From NCBI RefSeq assembly GCF_049856295.1, contig NZ_JBNDMZ010000008.1, forward strand, positions 1-64,000: DNA of 64,000 bases, in the 5' to 3' direction. The translations under genes were made by a program, and so were the position numbers. Source of the DNA: JB111 sp049856295 (GTDB lineage: Bacteria; Actinomycetota; Actinomycetes; Actinomycetales; Actinomycetaceae). Positions 8,248-18,094 of the stretch are shown here, in pieces. Numbering within the stretch: position 1 is the stretch's first letter; each line of letters opens with the position of its first letter. Under the pieces are notes generated by a model, which saw only the letters and a program-made list of their open reading frames with translations, had not been told where the DNA came from and searched no databases.

Positions 8248-10425
8248 ATGAGCCACCACGACCACTCAACACGATCACCCTCGACGCCCGACGACACGCG
8301 GCACCACGGGTCCGATCCGCATGCTGGCCACCACTCCCACACCCAGGGACATGACGAGGCCTCGGATCACTCCGAGGCGCACGGGAACCACGGTGGACAC
8401 GGCGATCACGGACATGGCGGGCACGCGGGTCACGGAGACCATGTCGCGCAGTTCCGACGCCTGTTCTGGATCATGCTGGTCCTCGCCGTGCCCGTGGTGG
8501 GGTTCAACGACATGTTCGCCGATCTCATCGGGTACCCGTTGCCCGAGGCAGGATGGGTCCGTTGGGTGTCGCCGGTCCTGGGAACCGTGATGTACGTCTG
8601 GGGCGGCCAGCCGTTCCTCACCGGCGCGGTCTCGGAGCTCCGCGCCCGCAAGCCCGGGATGATGCTGCTGATCGGCCTAGCCATCACCGTGGCGTTCCTC
8701 GCCTCTTGGGGTGCGAGCCTGGGCGTCCTGGACCACGAGCTGAACTTCTGGTGGGAACTGGCGCTGCTGGTGGTCATCATGCTGCTCGGCCACTGGATCG
8801 AGATGCGTTCCCTGGCGCAGACCACCTCCGCCCTCGACTCCCTGGCAGCGCTCCTCCCGGACGAGGCCGAGAAGGTTGACGGCGACGAGGTCGTGACGGT
8901 CTCCCCCGGCGATCTCGTGGTCGGCGACGTCGTCGTCGTCCGTCCCGGCTCTTCGGTACCCGCCGATGGAAAGATCGTCGACGGGTCGGCCTCCATGGAT
9001 GAGTCGATGGTCACCGGAGAATCGAAGACGGTACGCCGCGAGATCGGTGAGCAGGTCGTCGCCGGCACTGTCGCCACCGACTCCGGGCTGCGGGTCGAGG
9101 TCACTGCCACCGGTGACGACACCGCCCTGGCGGGCATCCAGAAACTTGTCTCCGACGCGCAGGCCTCGTCCTCGCGCGCACAGAGGATCGCCGACACCGC
9201 CGCTGCCTGGCTGTTCTGGTTCGCCCTCGGCGCCGCATTGATCACCGCGGTCATCTGGTCGCTGATCGGGCTGCCGGACGCCGCGGTGGTGCGCACCATC
9301 ACCGTCCTGGTCATCGCCTGTCCGCACGCACTCGGTCTGGCGATCCCCCTCGTGGTGTCCATCGCCACCGAGCGCGCAGCCCGCGGGGGCGTGCTGGTCA
9401 AGGACAGGCTCGCCCTGGAATCGATGCGCACCGTCGATTCCGTGCTGTTCGACAAGACCGGAACGCTGACCAAGGGCGAGCCCACCGTCACCGCCATCGA
9501 ACCGGTCGGGAACCGCAGTGCCGAGGACGTTTTGGCGCTGGCCGCGGCTGCGGAGTCCGACAGCGAGCACCCCCTGGCCAGGGCCATCGTCGGCGCAGCC
9601 AGTGCCCGCGAGGTTCCAGTGGCGAAGGCTCAGGATTTCTCCTCCTCGCCGGCGGTCGGGGTCAAGGCAACCGTCGACAGCTCCGTGGTCGAGGTCGGTG
9701 GCCCCTACCTGCTCGACCAGCACGGGCTGGACGAACTGCCGGTCGCCGACCAGTGGCGGAACGAGGGGGCGATCATCCTCCACGTCCTGGCCGACGGCGA
9801 GGTCATCGGGGCGCTACGTCTGGCCGATGAGATCCGCCCTGAATCCCACGATGCTGTCGACGCCCTTCACGCCGCCGGCGCCCAGGTCGTGATGATCACC
9901 GGGGACGCCCAGGCCGTCGCCGACACCGTCGCGCGCGAGCTGGGCATCGACCGGGTCTTCGCCGGCGTGCGGCCAGAGGACAAGGCTGCCAAGGTCGCCG
10001 AGCTCCAGGACGAAGGCAGGAAGGTCGCCATGGTCGGTGACGGCGTCAACGACGCCCCTGCGCTCGCCCAGGCCGATGTCGGCATCGCCATCGGTGCCGG
10101 TACCGACGTAGCCATCGGGTCCGCCGGAGTCATCCTGGCCTCCTCCGACCCGCGCTCGGTGCTGTCCGTCATCGACCTCTCCCGCGCCAGCTACCGCAAG
10201 ATGAAGCAGAACCTGTGGTGGGCCGCCGGGTACAACCTGATGTCGGTACCCCTGGCCGCCGGTGTGCTCGCACCGATCGGGTTCGTACTGCCGATGAGCA
10301 TCGGCGCAATCCTGATGTCGGCCTCCACCGTCGTCGTTGCACTCAATGCCCAGCTGCTGCGGCGCCTCGATCTCACCCCCGCGTCCAGCACGGCGAAGAT
10401 CCTTGACCAGGCCACGACCGAATGA
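8248..10425 (+). CDS. copB: CopB-type P-type ATPase (CPH motif)
   Basis: A 725-residue P1B ATPase with no HMA domain but a His-rich, Gly/Asp-rich N-terminus of about 65 residues. The metal-site motif is CPH at 358-360, the phosphorylated Asp lies in DKTGT at 402-406, and GDGVNDAP is at 597-604. CPH marks the CopB-like (P1B-3) group, associated with Cu export. A second pump next to CopA suggests high copper tolerance. The spacing of about 100 bases from the YHS gene leaves room for its own promoter. Confidence 0.9.
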   Translation: MSHHDHSTRSPSTPDDTRHHGSDPHAGHHSHTQGHDEASDHSEAHGNHGGHGDHGHGGHAGHGDHVAQFRRLFWIMLVLAVPVVGFNDMFADLIGYPLPEAGWVRWVSPVLGTVMYVWGGQPFLTGAVSELRARKPGMMLLIGLAITVAFLASWGASLGVLDHELNFWWELALLVVIMLLGHWIEMRSLAQTTSALDSLAALLPDEAEKVDGDEVVTVSPGDLVVGDVVVVRPGSSVPADGKIVDGSASMDESMVTGESKTVRREIGEQVVAGTVATDSGLRVEVTATGDDTALAGIQKLVSDAQASSSRAQRIADTAAAWLFWFALGAALITAVIWSLIGLPDAAVVRTITVLVIACPHALGLAIPLVVSIATERAARGGVLVKDRLALESMRTVDSVLFDKTGTLTKGEPTVTAIEPVGNRSAEDVLALAAAAESDSEHPLARAIVGAASAREVPVAKAQDFSSSPAVGVKATVDSSVVEVGGPYLLDQHGLDELPVADQWRNEGAIILHVLADGEVIGALRLADEIRPESHDAVDALHAAGAQVVMITGDAQAVADTVARELGIDRVFAGVRPEDKAAKVAELQDEGRKVAMVGDGVNDAPALAQADVGIAIGAGTDVAIGSAGVILASSDPRSVLSVIDLSRASYRKMKQNLWWAAGYNLMSVPLAAGVLAPIGFVLPMSIGAILMSASTVVVALNAQLLRRLDLTPASSTAKILDQATTE

Positions 10426-10475
10426 GCACCCGTCTGCTGTCGTAGCAGAGACCGCACGAATCCGGAGAAGACACG

Positions 10476-10790
10476 ATGGACACCACCACCGCGACAGCAA
10501 CCGAAGCTGACCACGGATACATCAGCGATAAGGACCGCTACCTGGCTCGTCTCAAGCGCATCGAGGGACAAGCCCGTGGAATCCACCGCATGATCGACGA
10601 GGACACCTACTGCATCGACATCCTCACCCAGATCAGCGCCGTCACCTCCGCGTTGGAGAACGTCGCCCTGGCCCTCCTCGACGACCACCTCAAGCACTGC
10701 GTCGTCCGGGCTGCCAAGGCCGGCGGCGCCGACGCTGACGAGAAGCTCAAGGAAGCCTCCGAAGCCATCAGTCGCCTCGTGAAGTCCTGA
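10476..10790 (+). CDS. csoR: Copper-sensing repressor CsoR
   Basis: A 104-residue all-helical DUF156-family repressor. It carries the family core RLKRIEGQARGI and the Cu(I)-site residues: Cys in TYCIDILTQ, then His and Cys in HLKHCVV. This C-H-C set is that of copper-responsive CsoR rather than of the nickel or formaldehyde relatives. It follows copB by 50 bases and probably controls the 4239-4255 operator, closing a feedback loop. Confidence 0.9.
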   Translation: MDTTTATATEADHGYISDKDRYLARLKRIEGQARGIHRMIDEDTYCIDILTQISAVTSALENVALALLDDHLKHCVVRAAKAGGADADEKLKEASEAISRLVKS

Positions 10791-10986
10791 GGCGCGGCAT
10801 GGATACGACCCGCGCGGTTGTGGGTGCACGGTCGTGGGGTCCTTCGCCGCTGCGTCATCGTGCTCATCACAACGCCGGGCTCCGGCACGCCGACCACGCC
10901 CAACGCTCGTCTGCGCTCAGTTCTGGACGCCCGGGCAGACCTCGCTGCCCTGTCCCATGTCAACCGTGAAAGAGACGTTCCGGATA

Positions 10987-11631
10987 ATGCCTGCCCCTCG
11001 TCCACACCCAGATCCCGACCACCAGGCTCGTCGCGGCCCGGGACGGCTGCGCGCTGTCGTAGCGACCGTGTTCGCCCTTGCCATCACGCTGGCCGGATGC
11101 GCACCCGGCAGCGGCGGCAGTCCCGCCGAGGTGGCCGGCGCAGGCTACGTGTCCGGTGACGGGTCCCTGTCGCTGTGGACGCCCGACGAGCGCGGTGCAC
11201 CGGTCGAGATGACGGGCACGAGCTACACCGGGGAGAGCATCGACCTGACCGACTGGCGCGGGGAGGTGGCGGTGGTCAACTTCTGGTATGCCGCATGTCC
11301 GCCGTGCCGGGCCGAGGCGCCAGCCCTCGAGGCCATCGCCGAGGACTACCAGGACCAAGGGGTCCGCCTGCTCGGAGTCAACCCACGCGATGACACGGCC
11401 ACCGCCCAGGCCTTCGAACGTACCTTCCAGATCCCCTACCCCTCCATCCATGACCAGAGCGCACGTGCCGTGGCCGCCTTCCAGGGCCTCGTGCCCCTGC
11501 AGGCCATGCCCACGACCGTGGTTCTGGACCGCCAGGGGCGGGTCGCGGCCCGCATCATGGGCGAGTTCGACCCCACCAGCCTGCGCGGCCTCATCGACGA
11601 CACGCTCGCCGAGAGGGCCGAAGACGCATGA
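10987..11631 (+). CDS. TlpA/ResA-like thioredoxin lipoprotein (copy 1)
   Basis: A 214-residue exported lipoprotein: a Pro/Arg-rich N-terminus, a hydrophobic stretch and the lipobox ITLAGC (Cys 38). The thioredoxin-fold domain has a CPPC active site at 104-107 and a cis-Pro in AMPTTVVLD. It would reduce or exchange disulfides outside the membrane, with electrons supplied by the CcdA protein encoded next (4-bp overlap). The ATG at 10987 starts cleanly before the signal; an in-frame ATG at 10957 is an alternative. Two relatives occur in this window, at 47340-47924 (broken) and 59108-59683. Confidence 0.88.
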   Translation: MPAPRPHPDPDHQARRGPGRLRAVVATVFALAITLAGCAPGSGGSPAEVAGAGYVSGDGSLSLWTPDERGAPVEMTGTSYTGESIDLTDWRGEVAVVNFWYAACPPCRAEAPALEAIAEDYQDQGVRLLGVNPRDDTATAQAFERTFQIPYPSIHDQSARAVAAFQGLVPLQAMPTTVVLDRQGRVAARIMGEFDPTSLRGLIDDTLAERAEDA

Positions 11632-12419
11632 GCTGGGACCAGGTCGGCTCGTTCTTCGCCAGCACCGTGCTCACCGGCCCCATGCTCGCCGCGCTGCCCG
11701 TAGCCGCGCTGGCCGGATTCATCTCCTTTGCCTCCCCGTGCGTGCTGCCGCTGCTGCCCGGCTACGTCGGCTACCTCGGCGGCATGGCCGGAGCCACCAC
11801 TCCGGGTGCGCAGCTGGCCGGCGGGCAGCAGACCAAGGTTCGTGACCGGCGCCTGCTGGCCGGGGTACTGCTGTTCGTCGCCGGCTTCACCGCCGTGTTC
11901 GTCCTGCTCGGCGTCATCTTCGCCTGGCTGGGGATCCTGCTCGCTCCCTGGCTGGACATGATCACCCGCATCCTGGGTGTCCTCGTGGTGCTCATGGGCC
12001 TGGCCTTCACGGGCTACGTCCCCCTCATGCAGCGCGAGCGGCGCCTGCACCTGACCCCCCGGCAGGGCCTCTGGGGCGCGCCGCTGCTCGGCGTCGTCTT
12101 CGGGCTGGGCTGGGCCCCCTGCATGGGACCGACCTTGGCCGCGGTGCTCAGCCTCGCCTTCAGCGAGGCCGATCCCGCCCGCGGCGGAATCCTCGTGTTC
12201 GCCTACAGTCTCGGGCTGGGGATCCCGTTCGTCGCCGGAGCGATGCTGCTGTCCCGTTCCACCCGGGCGCTGAAGTTCCTACGGCGCCACCGCCTCACCT
12301 TCCAGCGCCTCGGCGGCGGGCTCCTCGTCCTGCTCGGACTGGCGATGATCACCGGGCTCTGGAACTGGATCTCGGGCTACCTGCAGGGCCTCGCCGCCAA
12401 CTTCCAGACCATCGTCTGA
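11628..12419 (+). CDS. ccdA: CcdA/DsbD-family thiol transporter (copy 1)
   Basis: A 263-residue membrane protein with six predicted helices that moves reducing equivalents from cytosolic thioredoxin to extracytoplasmic TlpA-like proteins. The two redox Cys lie in FASPCVLPLLPGY (helix 1) and GWAPCMGPT (helix 4), as in the family. The start overlaps the tlpA-like stop by 4 bases, so the two are translated together. A near copy (most residues identical) lies at 46548-47336 in the opposite orientation. Confidence 0.92.
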   Translation: MSWDQVGSFFASTVLTGPMLAALPVAALAGFISFASPCVLPLLPGYVGYLGGMAGATTPGAQLAGGQQTKVRDRRLLAGVLLFVAGFTAVFVLLGVIFAWLGILLAPWLDMITRILGVLVVLMGLAFTGYVPLMQRERRLHLTPRQGLWGAPLLGVVFGLGWAPCMGPTLAAVLSLAFSEADPARGGILVFAYSLGLGIPFVAGAMLLSRSTRALKFLRRHRLTFQRLGGGLLVLLGLAMITGLWNWISGYLQGLAANFQTIV

Positions 12420-12634
12420 CTGTCAGGAGTCCCTTCACCGCCTGCTGAGGATGGGATAGGAGCGTCGACCACAGTCAGGCCCCTTCGCCTCACTGACCTC
12501 GTGCCCGTGACAGGACCTTTCTCTCCGTGCTCACCGGCCCTGCCCACGCCGCAGCAGCTGACCCACCGGCGCCACCCGCAGCGCTCGTGCCGACACCTGC
12601 CCGCGGCGCCGGGACGACTCAGTCCCGTCAACGA

Positions 12635-12673
12635 CGACGGGGTCACCAGTCCGATGGACCGGTGACCCCGTCG
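12635..12673 (+). terminator. Strong hairpin terminator after ccdA
   Basis: A 13-bp perfect stem (CGACGGGGTCACC and its complement) around a 13-base loop. It lies in the 312-base gap between the convergent ccdA and CAP/FG-GAP genes and can serve both strands. Nothing else was seen in the gap. Confidence 0.78.
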
Positions 12674-12731
12674 GGTCCCGCTGCTAAGGAGCGCTGGGCG
12701 GACCGACAGAGGACGGCCCGCCCAGCGTGGA

Positions 12732-14210
12732 TCAGCGGGTCTGCTCGATGCGGACGACCCCGAGGCTGTCCGCGCCGTCGCCGTCCCAGTCGCCGAACGC
12801 GGCGACGTCGCCGTCGCGCCCGTAGCGGGTCTCGGTCACCTCGGCGTCGGAGGCCATCTCGTTCGTCACGAAGAAGTCGGCGCCGCGCTGGAGGGCGAGG
12901 CTGTCCGCACCGTCGCCGTCCCAGTCGCCCACGAGGACGAGGTCGCCGTCGCGGCCGAGCGAGATCTCGCCGTCCACGCCTGCGCCGGTCGGGTCGTTCG
13001 TCCAGATGACGTCGGAGCCGCGGCGGACGCCGAACGTGTCCGTGCCGTCGCCGTCGAAATCACCCACGAGGAGGGTGTCCCCGTCGGCGCCGAAGGCGGC
13101 GAGCTCGATCTCGCCCGGGTTCTCGAGGTCGTTGATGATCTGCAGGACGTTGCCGTCGCGGACCGCGAACGTGTCCGTGCCGTCGCCGTCGAAGTCGCCC
13201 TGGACGATCTCGTCGCCCGGCTCCCCGAGCCGGAGGACCTGCTCGGCGGGGCCGGTGCCGAGGGTGTTCGTCAGGTGGATCTCGTTCCCGCGGCGCACGG
13301 CGATCGAGTCGGACCCGTCGCCGTCCCAGTCGCCGACGAAGATCTCGTCGCCCTCGACGCCGTAGAGGAAGTTGTGCGCGGCGTCGCCGGCGAGCTCGTC
13401 CGAGAGCAGGAAGCGCGGGGTGCCGGGCAGCTGCTCGGGCTCGGGCTCGGGGGCCGGCTCCGGCTCGGTGCGCGCGGCGTCGCGGGAGGCGGCGTCCGCC
13501 TCGCGCGCGGCGGCGGAGTCCCGGGCCTCCTGGTCGTTCTGCGCCTCGGTCTCGCCCTGCGGCTCCGCCTCGACCTGGGGCGCGGTCTCGGGCTCCGGGG
13601 CGGGCTCCGCGGGCGCGGGCTCGGCCGGCGCGGGGGTCGAGCCGCCGGGGCCGCCGCCCGGGTAGGTGGCGAAGTTCTGGGTGGCGAACACGCGCCCGTC
13701 GGCCGAGACGGCCACGCCGACGCCGAAGTGCGTGTAGGACCCGGTGAGCAGGATGTTGTTGTGCACCGGGGAGTTGCGCCACTGGCTCATGAAGTAGTCG
13801 GCCTGGTGGTCCGGGTAGATGCCCCAGGACAGGATCTCCGACGTGCCGGTCGAGCCGGCGGGGACGGCCGAGCGGCCGTAGTCCCCGCGGTGGACCATCG
13901 AGCCGATGCTCGCCTGGTGGTTGGACCAGGACTGCGCGACCGAGTCGATGGACCCGGTGCGCGTGAGCTGGGACAGGCCGTTGGCGGCGCGGTAGGCGTT
14001 GGTCTGGGCGGCGATCGCGTTGGCGACCTGGTTCTGCCAGCCGGCGTCGGTGCGGATGACGGGGCTGACGGTGCGGACGCCTGAGGGCGTCTCGGCCGCC
14101 TGGGCGGTCGTGACGGTCGCGCTCGCGGCGGCGACGGTCAGGAGTGCGGTGGCGACCCGGGGGGCGAGGGTGCGGCGCCGGACGTGGCGGCCGCGCGGGG
14201 GTGCAAACAC
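12732..14210 (-). CDS. Secreted CAP-domain protein with FG-GAP/VCBS-like repeats
   Basis: A 492-residue protein with a signal peptide (about residues 1-39, ending TTAQAAE). A CAP/SCP domain spans about 60-183, with the usual His/Glu set (MVHRGD, TSEILSW, SPVHNN). A Pro/Glu/Ala-rich linker of about 80 residues follows, then five to six repeats of the GDWDGDGSDSIAV type that could bind Ca2+ and form a propeller. The GTG start has GAGGAGA upstream. It stands alone between convergent and codirectional neighbours. The biological role of bacterial CAP proteins is largely open; a secreted or surface function is clear. Confidence 0.82.
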   Translation of the reverse strand: MFAPPRGRHVRRRTLAPRVATALLTVAAASATVTTAQAAETPSGVRTVSPVIRTDAGWQNQVANAIAAQTNAYRAANGLSQLTRTGSIDSVAQSWSNHQASIGSMVHRGDYGRSAVPAGSTGTSEILSWGIYPDHQADYFMSQWRNSPVHNNILLTGSYTHFGVGVAVSADGRVFATQNFATYPGGGPGGSTPAPAEPAPAEPAPEPETAPQVEAEPQGETEAQNDQEARDSAAAREADAASRDAARTEPEPAPEPEPEQLPGTPRFLLSDELAGDAAHNFLYGVEGDEIFVGDWDGDGSDSIAVRRGNEIHLTNTLGTGPAEQVLRLGEPGDEIVQGDFDGDGTDTFAVRDGNVLQIINDLENPGEIELAAFGADGDTLLVGDFDGDGTDTFGVRRGSDVIWTNDPTGAGVDGEISLGRDGDLVLVGDWDGDGADSLALQRGADFFVTNEMASDAEVTETRYGRDGDVAAFGDWDGDGADSLGVVRIEQTR

Positions 14211-14459
14211 GTCGGTCGGTTCTCCTCGTTATCGGAACGTGACCGCGTGAGACTAAGTCGTTACCATCGGTCACGTCGAGAACCTGTGTGACATCTCACC
14301 TCTTCCGGGCGGGGGCTCACCGAAGGCGTCAAGTTGCCTCCGCGCCGCCGCCCGGACAGCTGCACAAGCTCAGTGCCAACCCATGGTGACCGGAGCCCGA
14401 TCGGTCCTGCCTCTGGGTGACGGCGTTCTCGTCTCGTGCGGAGGCCGCTTCCCGCGCTG

Positions 14460-15356
14460 CTACCGGCCGAGCCCGAGCCCGTCGACGACGTCGGCCACCC
14501 GCGCCCGTTGAGCGCGGGTGAGGGCCCGGATCGGCAGCGGTAGGCACCAGCCCGGGACGAGGCCGAGGTGCTGGGCGATCGCCGCGGAGACCCGGGCGCT
14601 CCCGCCGAGCTCGGGGAGGAGCTCCCAGAGCGGTGCGAGGCGTGCCGACTCCGCGGCCGCCTCCTCCGGACGCCCGGCCTGCACGGCCCTGGTGATCGTG
14701 AGCATCGGAGCGGGAAGCGTGCCTCCGACCGCGGTGTACCAGGCGTCGCACCCGGCAACGAGCCCGGCGGCCCCCAGGGCGTCGCCGGAGACCCCGACGG
14801 TGACGTGATCGGGGACGGCCGTGCGGATCGCGTCGACGTGCCGACGGGCCTGAGCGGGATCCGCGGGCACGCCGGGGATCTTGATCGACGCGATACCGGG
14901 TAGTGCGGCGACGCGGGCGTAGAGCTCGGTGGTGAAGGTGAACCGTGTGGTCGTGGGGTTGTCGTACACGACCACCGGCAGGTCCGTGTGCTCGGTGACG
15001 GTGCGGAACAGCTCGAGCACGTCGTCGTCGGTCAGCGGCTGGTACGTCATCGGCGCCAGCAGCACTCCTGCCGCACCCGCCTGCTCGGCGCTGTCGACGT
15101 GCGTGAGCACCTGCGAGGTGCGCAGCGCCCCCACCCCCACGAGCACCGGGACGTCCCGGGCGTGCGCGACGGCGAGCCGGGCCACCCGCGCCCGCTCCTC
15201 GGGGTCGAGGTAGGCGTAGGAGCCGGTAGAGCCGAGGGCGGTGATCGAGTCCACGCCCGCGTCGACGAGGCGCTCGACGAGTCCGGCGAACGCGGCCTCA
15301 TCGAGGTGGTCGTCCGCGAGCGGCGTGAGGGGGAAGGCGCTCAGGCCCGTGAACAT
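14460..15356 (-). CDS. Dihydrodipicolinate synthase/N-acetylneuraminate lyase family aldolase
   Basis: A class I aldolase of 298 residues. It has the family's TALGSTGS loop, the catalytic Tyr in VVVYDNPTTT and the Schiff-base Lys in IASIKIPG. I chose the ATG at 15356 because of AGAGG upstream; the in-frame start 20 codons earlier adds a His/Asp stretch. It is not beside lysine genes, so it may act on another keto acid rather than be the housekeeping DapA. The substrate is unknown. Confidence 0.85.
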   Translation of the reverse strand: MFTGLSAFPLTPLADDHLDEAAFAGLVERLVDAGVDSITALGSTGSYAYLDPEERARVARLAVAHARDVPVLVGVGALRTSQVLTHVDSAEQAGAAGVLLAPMTYQPLTDDDVLELFRTVTEHTDLPVVVYDNPTTTRFTFTTELYARVAALPGIASIKIPGVPADPAQARRHVDAIRTAVPDHVTVGVSGDALGAAGLVAGCDAWYTAVGGTLPAPMLTITRAVQAGRPEEAAAESARLAPLWELLPELGGSARVSAAIAQHLGLVPGWCLPLPIRALTRAQRARVADVVDGLGLGR

Positions 15357-15449
15357 GCTCGACTGCCTCTTCTCGTCGTCGTGGTGGTCGTGGTCGTGAT
15401 CGCGGCCGGATGCCACGCCGGGCCGAGCTCGACCCGGCCGTCGGCCACG

Positions 15450-16961
15450 CTAGACCGTGGGTGACCCGGCCGTGAGGCGGGCGAGGCGCTTGCGGGCCCT
15501 GCGCAGCGCCCGCTCGCCGTGCTCGATCTCGCCCGTGAGCAGCAGCCCGTACGCGAACGTGTCCTCGCCCTTCTTCCGTGCCCTGCGCGCGCAGTCGAGG
15601 AGGTGCTCCTGCAGCATGACGGAGTCCCGGTGCGTGCCCAGGCGTTTCTGGACGGCGTGCGCCTCAGCCACGAGGTCGGACAGCTCGGGATCGAGCTCGG
15701 TACCGTTCTCGTCCTGCACGGCCACGACGGCGTAGCGCAGCCGTTTGGCCTCCTTGCGCACGTCGTGCAGGAGCTCGAGGCGCCGGTCGTCGTCCGTCTC
15801 CGCGTCCGCCTGCTCGACCAGGTCGGTGATGACGTCGACCTGCGCCCGACCGAGCCCCGCCAGCGTGCTCGCCACCGCCCCCTGCGCCGCGTCGTCCGGG
15901 GAGGCGTCCCGCCGCACGGGGACCTCGCGCGCGAACCGCTCGATCCGCTCGAGGTCGGCCCAGTGTGCGGGTCCGGCCATCGCCGAGAGAAGCGCGCGAT
16001 GCGCCTTGTCATAGTTGGCCGCGCGGGTCCGGCGCAGCCGCCGCCGTGCCTTGCGGGGGACCAGGTCCGCCACGGCACCCTCCGCCCCTCCGGGCAGGTC
16101 GGCGAGCCGGGCGTCGAGCGACTCGCGCAGCACCTCCGCGTCGCGGGCGGACGCGAGCGCCCGGCCGAGGCCCTTGAGGATGGCCGAGACCTCCTTCGCG
16201 GCCCCCGGCTCGAGCAGCGGTGCGTAGACCTGGACGATCGAGCGCAGCGTCCGAGCGGCGACCCGCATGCGATGGACGGAGTCCGGCACGTCGCACCGCA
16301 CGAGCGGGTCCCAGCCGACGAGGATCGACACCTGGGCGGACAGCGCAGTCGACAGGGTCGCGGCCAGGTCGCCGGTCCGCCCCCCGGCCGCGGCCCCGCG
16401 CCGGACGGGCCGACCCCCGGCGGTCCGGATCTCGTCGTCGAGCGCCTCGAGCAGCTCGGCGTCGTCCGACGTCATCGACCACTCGCGGGACGACGTCGTC
16501 GTCGTGCCCTGCGTGGCGCTCCCGACCACGTCGTCGTCGAACGTCGCGAGGACCCGTCCGCCGGGGTCGAGGACGTCGACCGGTGAGCGTCGCACGGCGC
16601 GTGCCGCGACGACGTCCACCTCGCGCCCGCGCAGCAGCGCCTGCAGTGCGTCGGTGACCTCGTCGGTGACCTCCCCGTCCTGGTCCGGGTCGACCAGCAC
16701 GAGGTGCCCCCCGCGGTGCGGGACCTCGACGGCGAGCGTCGTGGCGCCGTCGAAGGTCCGGCGCAGCGCCGCCCCGTGCGTCGCCAGGACCCCGTCCTCA
16801 CCCGCCAGGGTCCCGTCGGGCGTGTCGAGGAGCTCCTCGTGGACGAGGACCGTCGGGCCCGCGCGCAGCCGGTCCACCCCTGGTACGCGAGGCCGCGCCG
16901 GGAGCGGGGTGTCCTCCGCGACGCCGTACCGCCTGATCCGTCCCGCGATCGTCAGGGCCAT
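15450..16961 (-). CDS. CYTH/CHAD-domain protein
   Basis: A 503-residue protein. The N-terminal part (about 40-190) looks like a weak CYTH (triphosphate tunnel) domain. The C-terminal part (about 205-480) is a CHAD domain with its conserved basic His motifs (VHRMRVAARTLRS and HDVRKEAKRLRYA). CHAD domains bind inorganic polyphosphate. It probably has a role in polyphosphate metabolism or storage. The 503 residues are normal for CYTH-CHAD fusions. Confidence 0.82.
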   Translation of the reverse strand: MALTIAGRIRRYGVAEDTPLPARPRVPGVDRLRAGPTVLVHEELLDTPDGTLAGEDGVLATHGAALRRTFDGATTLAVEVPHRGGHLVLVDPDQDGEVTDEVTDALQALLRGREVDVVAARAVRRSPVDVLDPGGRVLATFDDDVVGSATQGTTTTSSREWSMTSDDAELLEALDDEIRTAGGRPVRRGAAAGGRTGDLAATLSTALSAQVSILVGWDPLVRCDVPDSVHRMRVAARTLRSIVQVYAPLLEPGAAKEVSAILKGLGRALASARDAEVLRESLDARLADLPGGAEGAVADLVPRKARRRLRRTRAANYDKAHRALLSAMAGPAHWADLERIERFAREVPVRRDASPDDAAQGAVASTLAGLGRAQVDVITDLVEQADAETDDDRRLELLHDVRKEAKRLRYAVVAVQDENGTELDPELSDLVAEAHAVQKRLGTHRDSVMLQEHLLDCARRARKKGEDTFAYGLLLTGEIEHGERALRRARKRLARLTAGSPTV

Positions 16962-17177
16962 GGTCCAGGCTATGCGCCGCCCGGTCCGGTCGGTCCAGGT
17001 GCGGGGAGGAGGGCCACGCCTGGGCCCACGCGAGCGGCAGCATGCGGAAGTGCGGCAGGCACGGTGGATCCTGCGGGACGTGCTGGCAGGATCCCGCTAG
17101 CGTCGCCGTGAGGGCCCGCGGCGCGCGAGACGGCACCGCCGCCTGCGGTCGTTGCCGGCAGCGCTGACGGAGGACGG

Positions 17178-18023
17178 ATGGCCAGGAGACGGACACCCCC
17201 GCCGGGCGACGCGCGCACGGGCGGCCACCTGCGCCTGGTCGGCGGGACCGACCTGGTGCCCCCGCCCGAGCTGTCCGTGCGCGGCCCGTACGGGCTGCCC
17301 ACGGTGCTGCTCGGTCCCGGCCTGCCCGAGCTCCTCGACGACGTCGCGCTGCCGGACGAGGCCCGGACCTGGCCGAGCCCCGAGGAGGAGGCGGCGCTGC
17401 TCACCACCTCGAGGGCGGTCCGGTGGGCGCGGCAGCTGCTCGACCTGCTGGGGCAGGGCCGGCCGACCACGCGGACCGGGGCACTGCGACGTGGCGACAC
17501 CGAGGAGGCCGCCGAGCTGCTCGGCATCAGGACGTGGAACGAACCCAGGAGCTCGATGTGGGACGTCCTCGAGCTGTCGGTCGTGTGGTCGGCGCTCGTG
17601 GGCTCGGGCGCCGTCACCCTCGCCGCCACCCGCGCCCGCCCCGGCCTGCCGGTCCTCGTCCGTGGCCCCTCGATCGACGAGACGGTGCGCCGCTCCCGAC
17701 TGTTCCACTCCAACGTCCTCGGTGCCTTCTTCGCCTGGCAGACCGACCCCGGGCGCGCGGCGGCCGCTCCGGCGACCGCCGTCACCCTGCTCGCGGCGGC
17801 TGGGCCGGACGGCCTGAGCGTGCCCGAGCCGCGCAGGACGACCGAGCCGAGCGACGACTGGTTCGTGTGGCTCGATCTGCTCGCGCTCGCCCGCCTCGAC
17901 GTCGTCGAGCGCACGGGTGACGTCTTCCGACTGCCGCGCGCGCTCGTCCCCGCGGTGGCCGTGACCGCCGAGCGGCTCGCCGACCCGACCGGATCTCCGC
18001 TGCCGCTCGGCCGGCGGCCCTGA
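17178..18023 (+). CDS. Hypothetical protein
   Basis: A 281-residue protein with a good ribosome site (GGAGGACGG) before the ATG and codon use like its neighbours. I do not recognise a domain. It is soluble-looking, Leu/Arg/Asp-rich, with a Trp-containing segment (TSRAVRWARQLLDLL) and a helical C-terminal half. It may be an actinobacteria-specific cytosolic protein. It stands between the CHAD gene and a convergent response regulator. Confidence 0.65.
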   Translation: MARRRTPPPGDARTGGHLRLVGGTDLVPPPELSVRGPYGLPTVLLGPGLPELLDDVALPDEARTWPSPEEEAALLTTSRAVRWARQLLDLLGQGRPTTRTGALRRGDTEEAAELLGIRTWNEPRSSMWDVLELSVVWSALVGSGAVTLAATRARPGLPVLVRGPSIDETVRRSRLFHSNVLGAFFAWQTDPGRAAAAPATAVTLLAAAGPDGLSVPEPRRTTEPSDDWFVWLDLLALARLDVVERTGDVFRLPRALVPAVAVTAERLADPTGSPLPLGRRP

Positions 18024-18094
18024 GCGCTGCGGCTGGGTCGGCCTGCCGGGTCTCGACGCGGGAGTGCGCCGGCGGGCGCGGGCGGCGACGCCGC

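Noticed and set aside
14238..14275. Inverted repeat CGTGACCG...CGGTCACG before the CAP-domain gene
   Set aside because: Arms of 8 bases with a 22-base gap in GC-rich DNA can occur by chance and match no operator I know.
14460..15356. Naming the aldolase dapA
   Set aside because: Catalytic Tyr and Lys are present, but the family has many substrates and no lysine gene is nearby.
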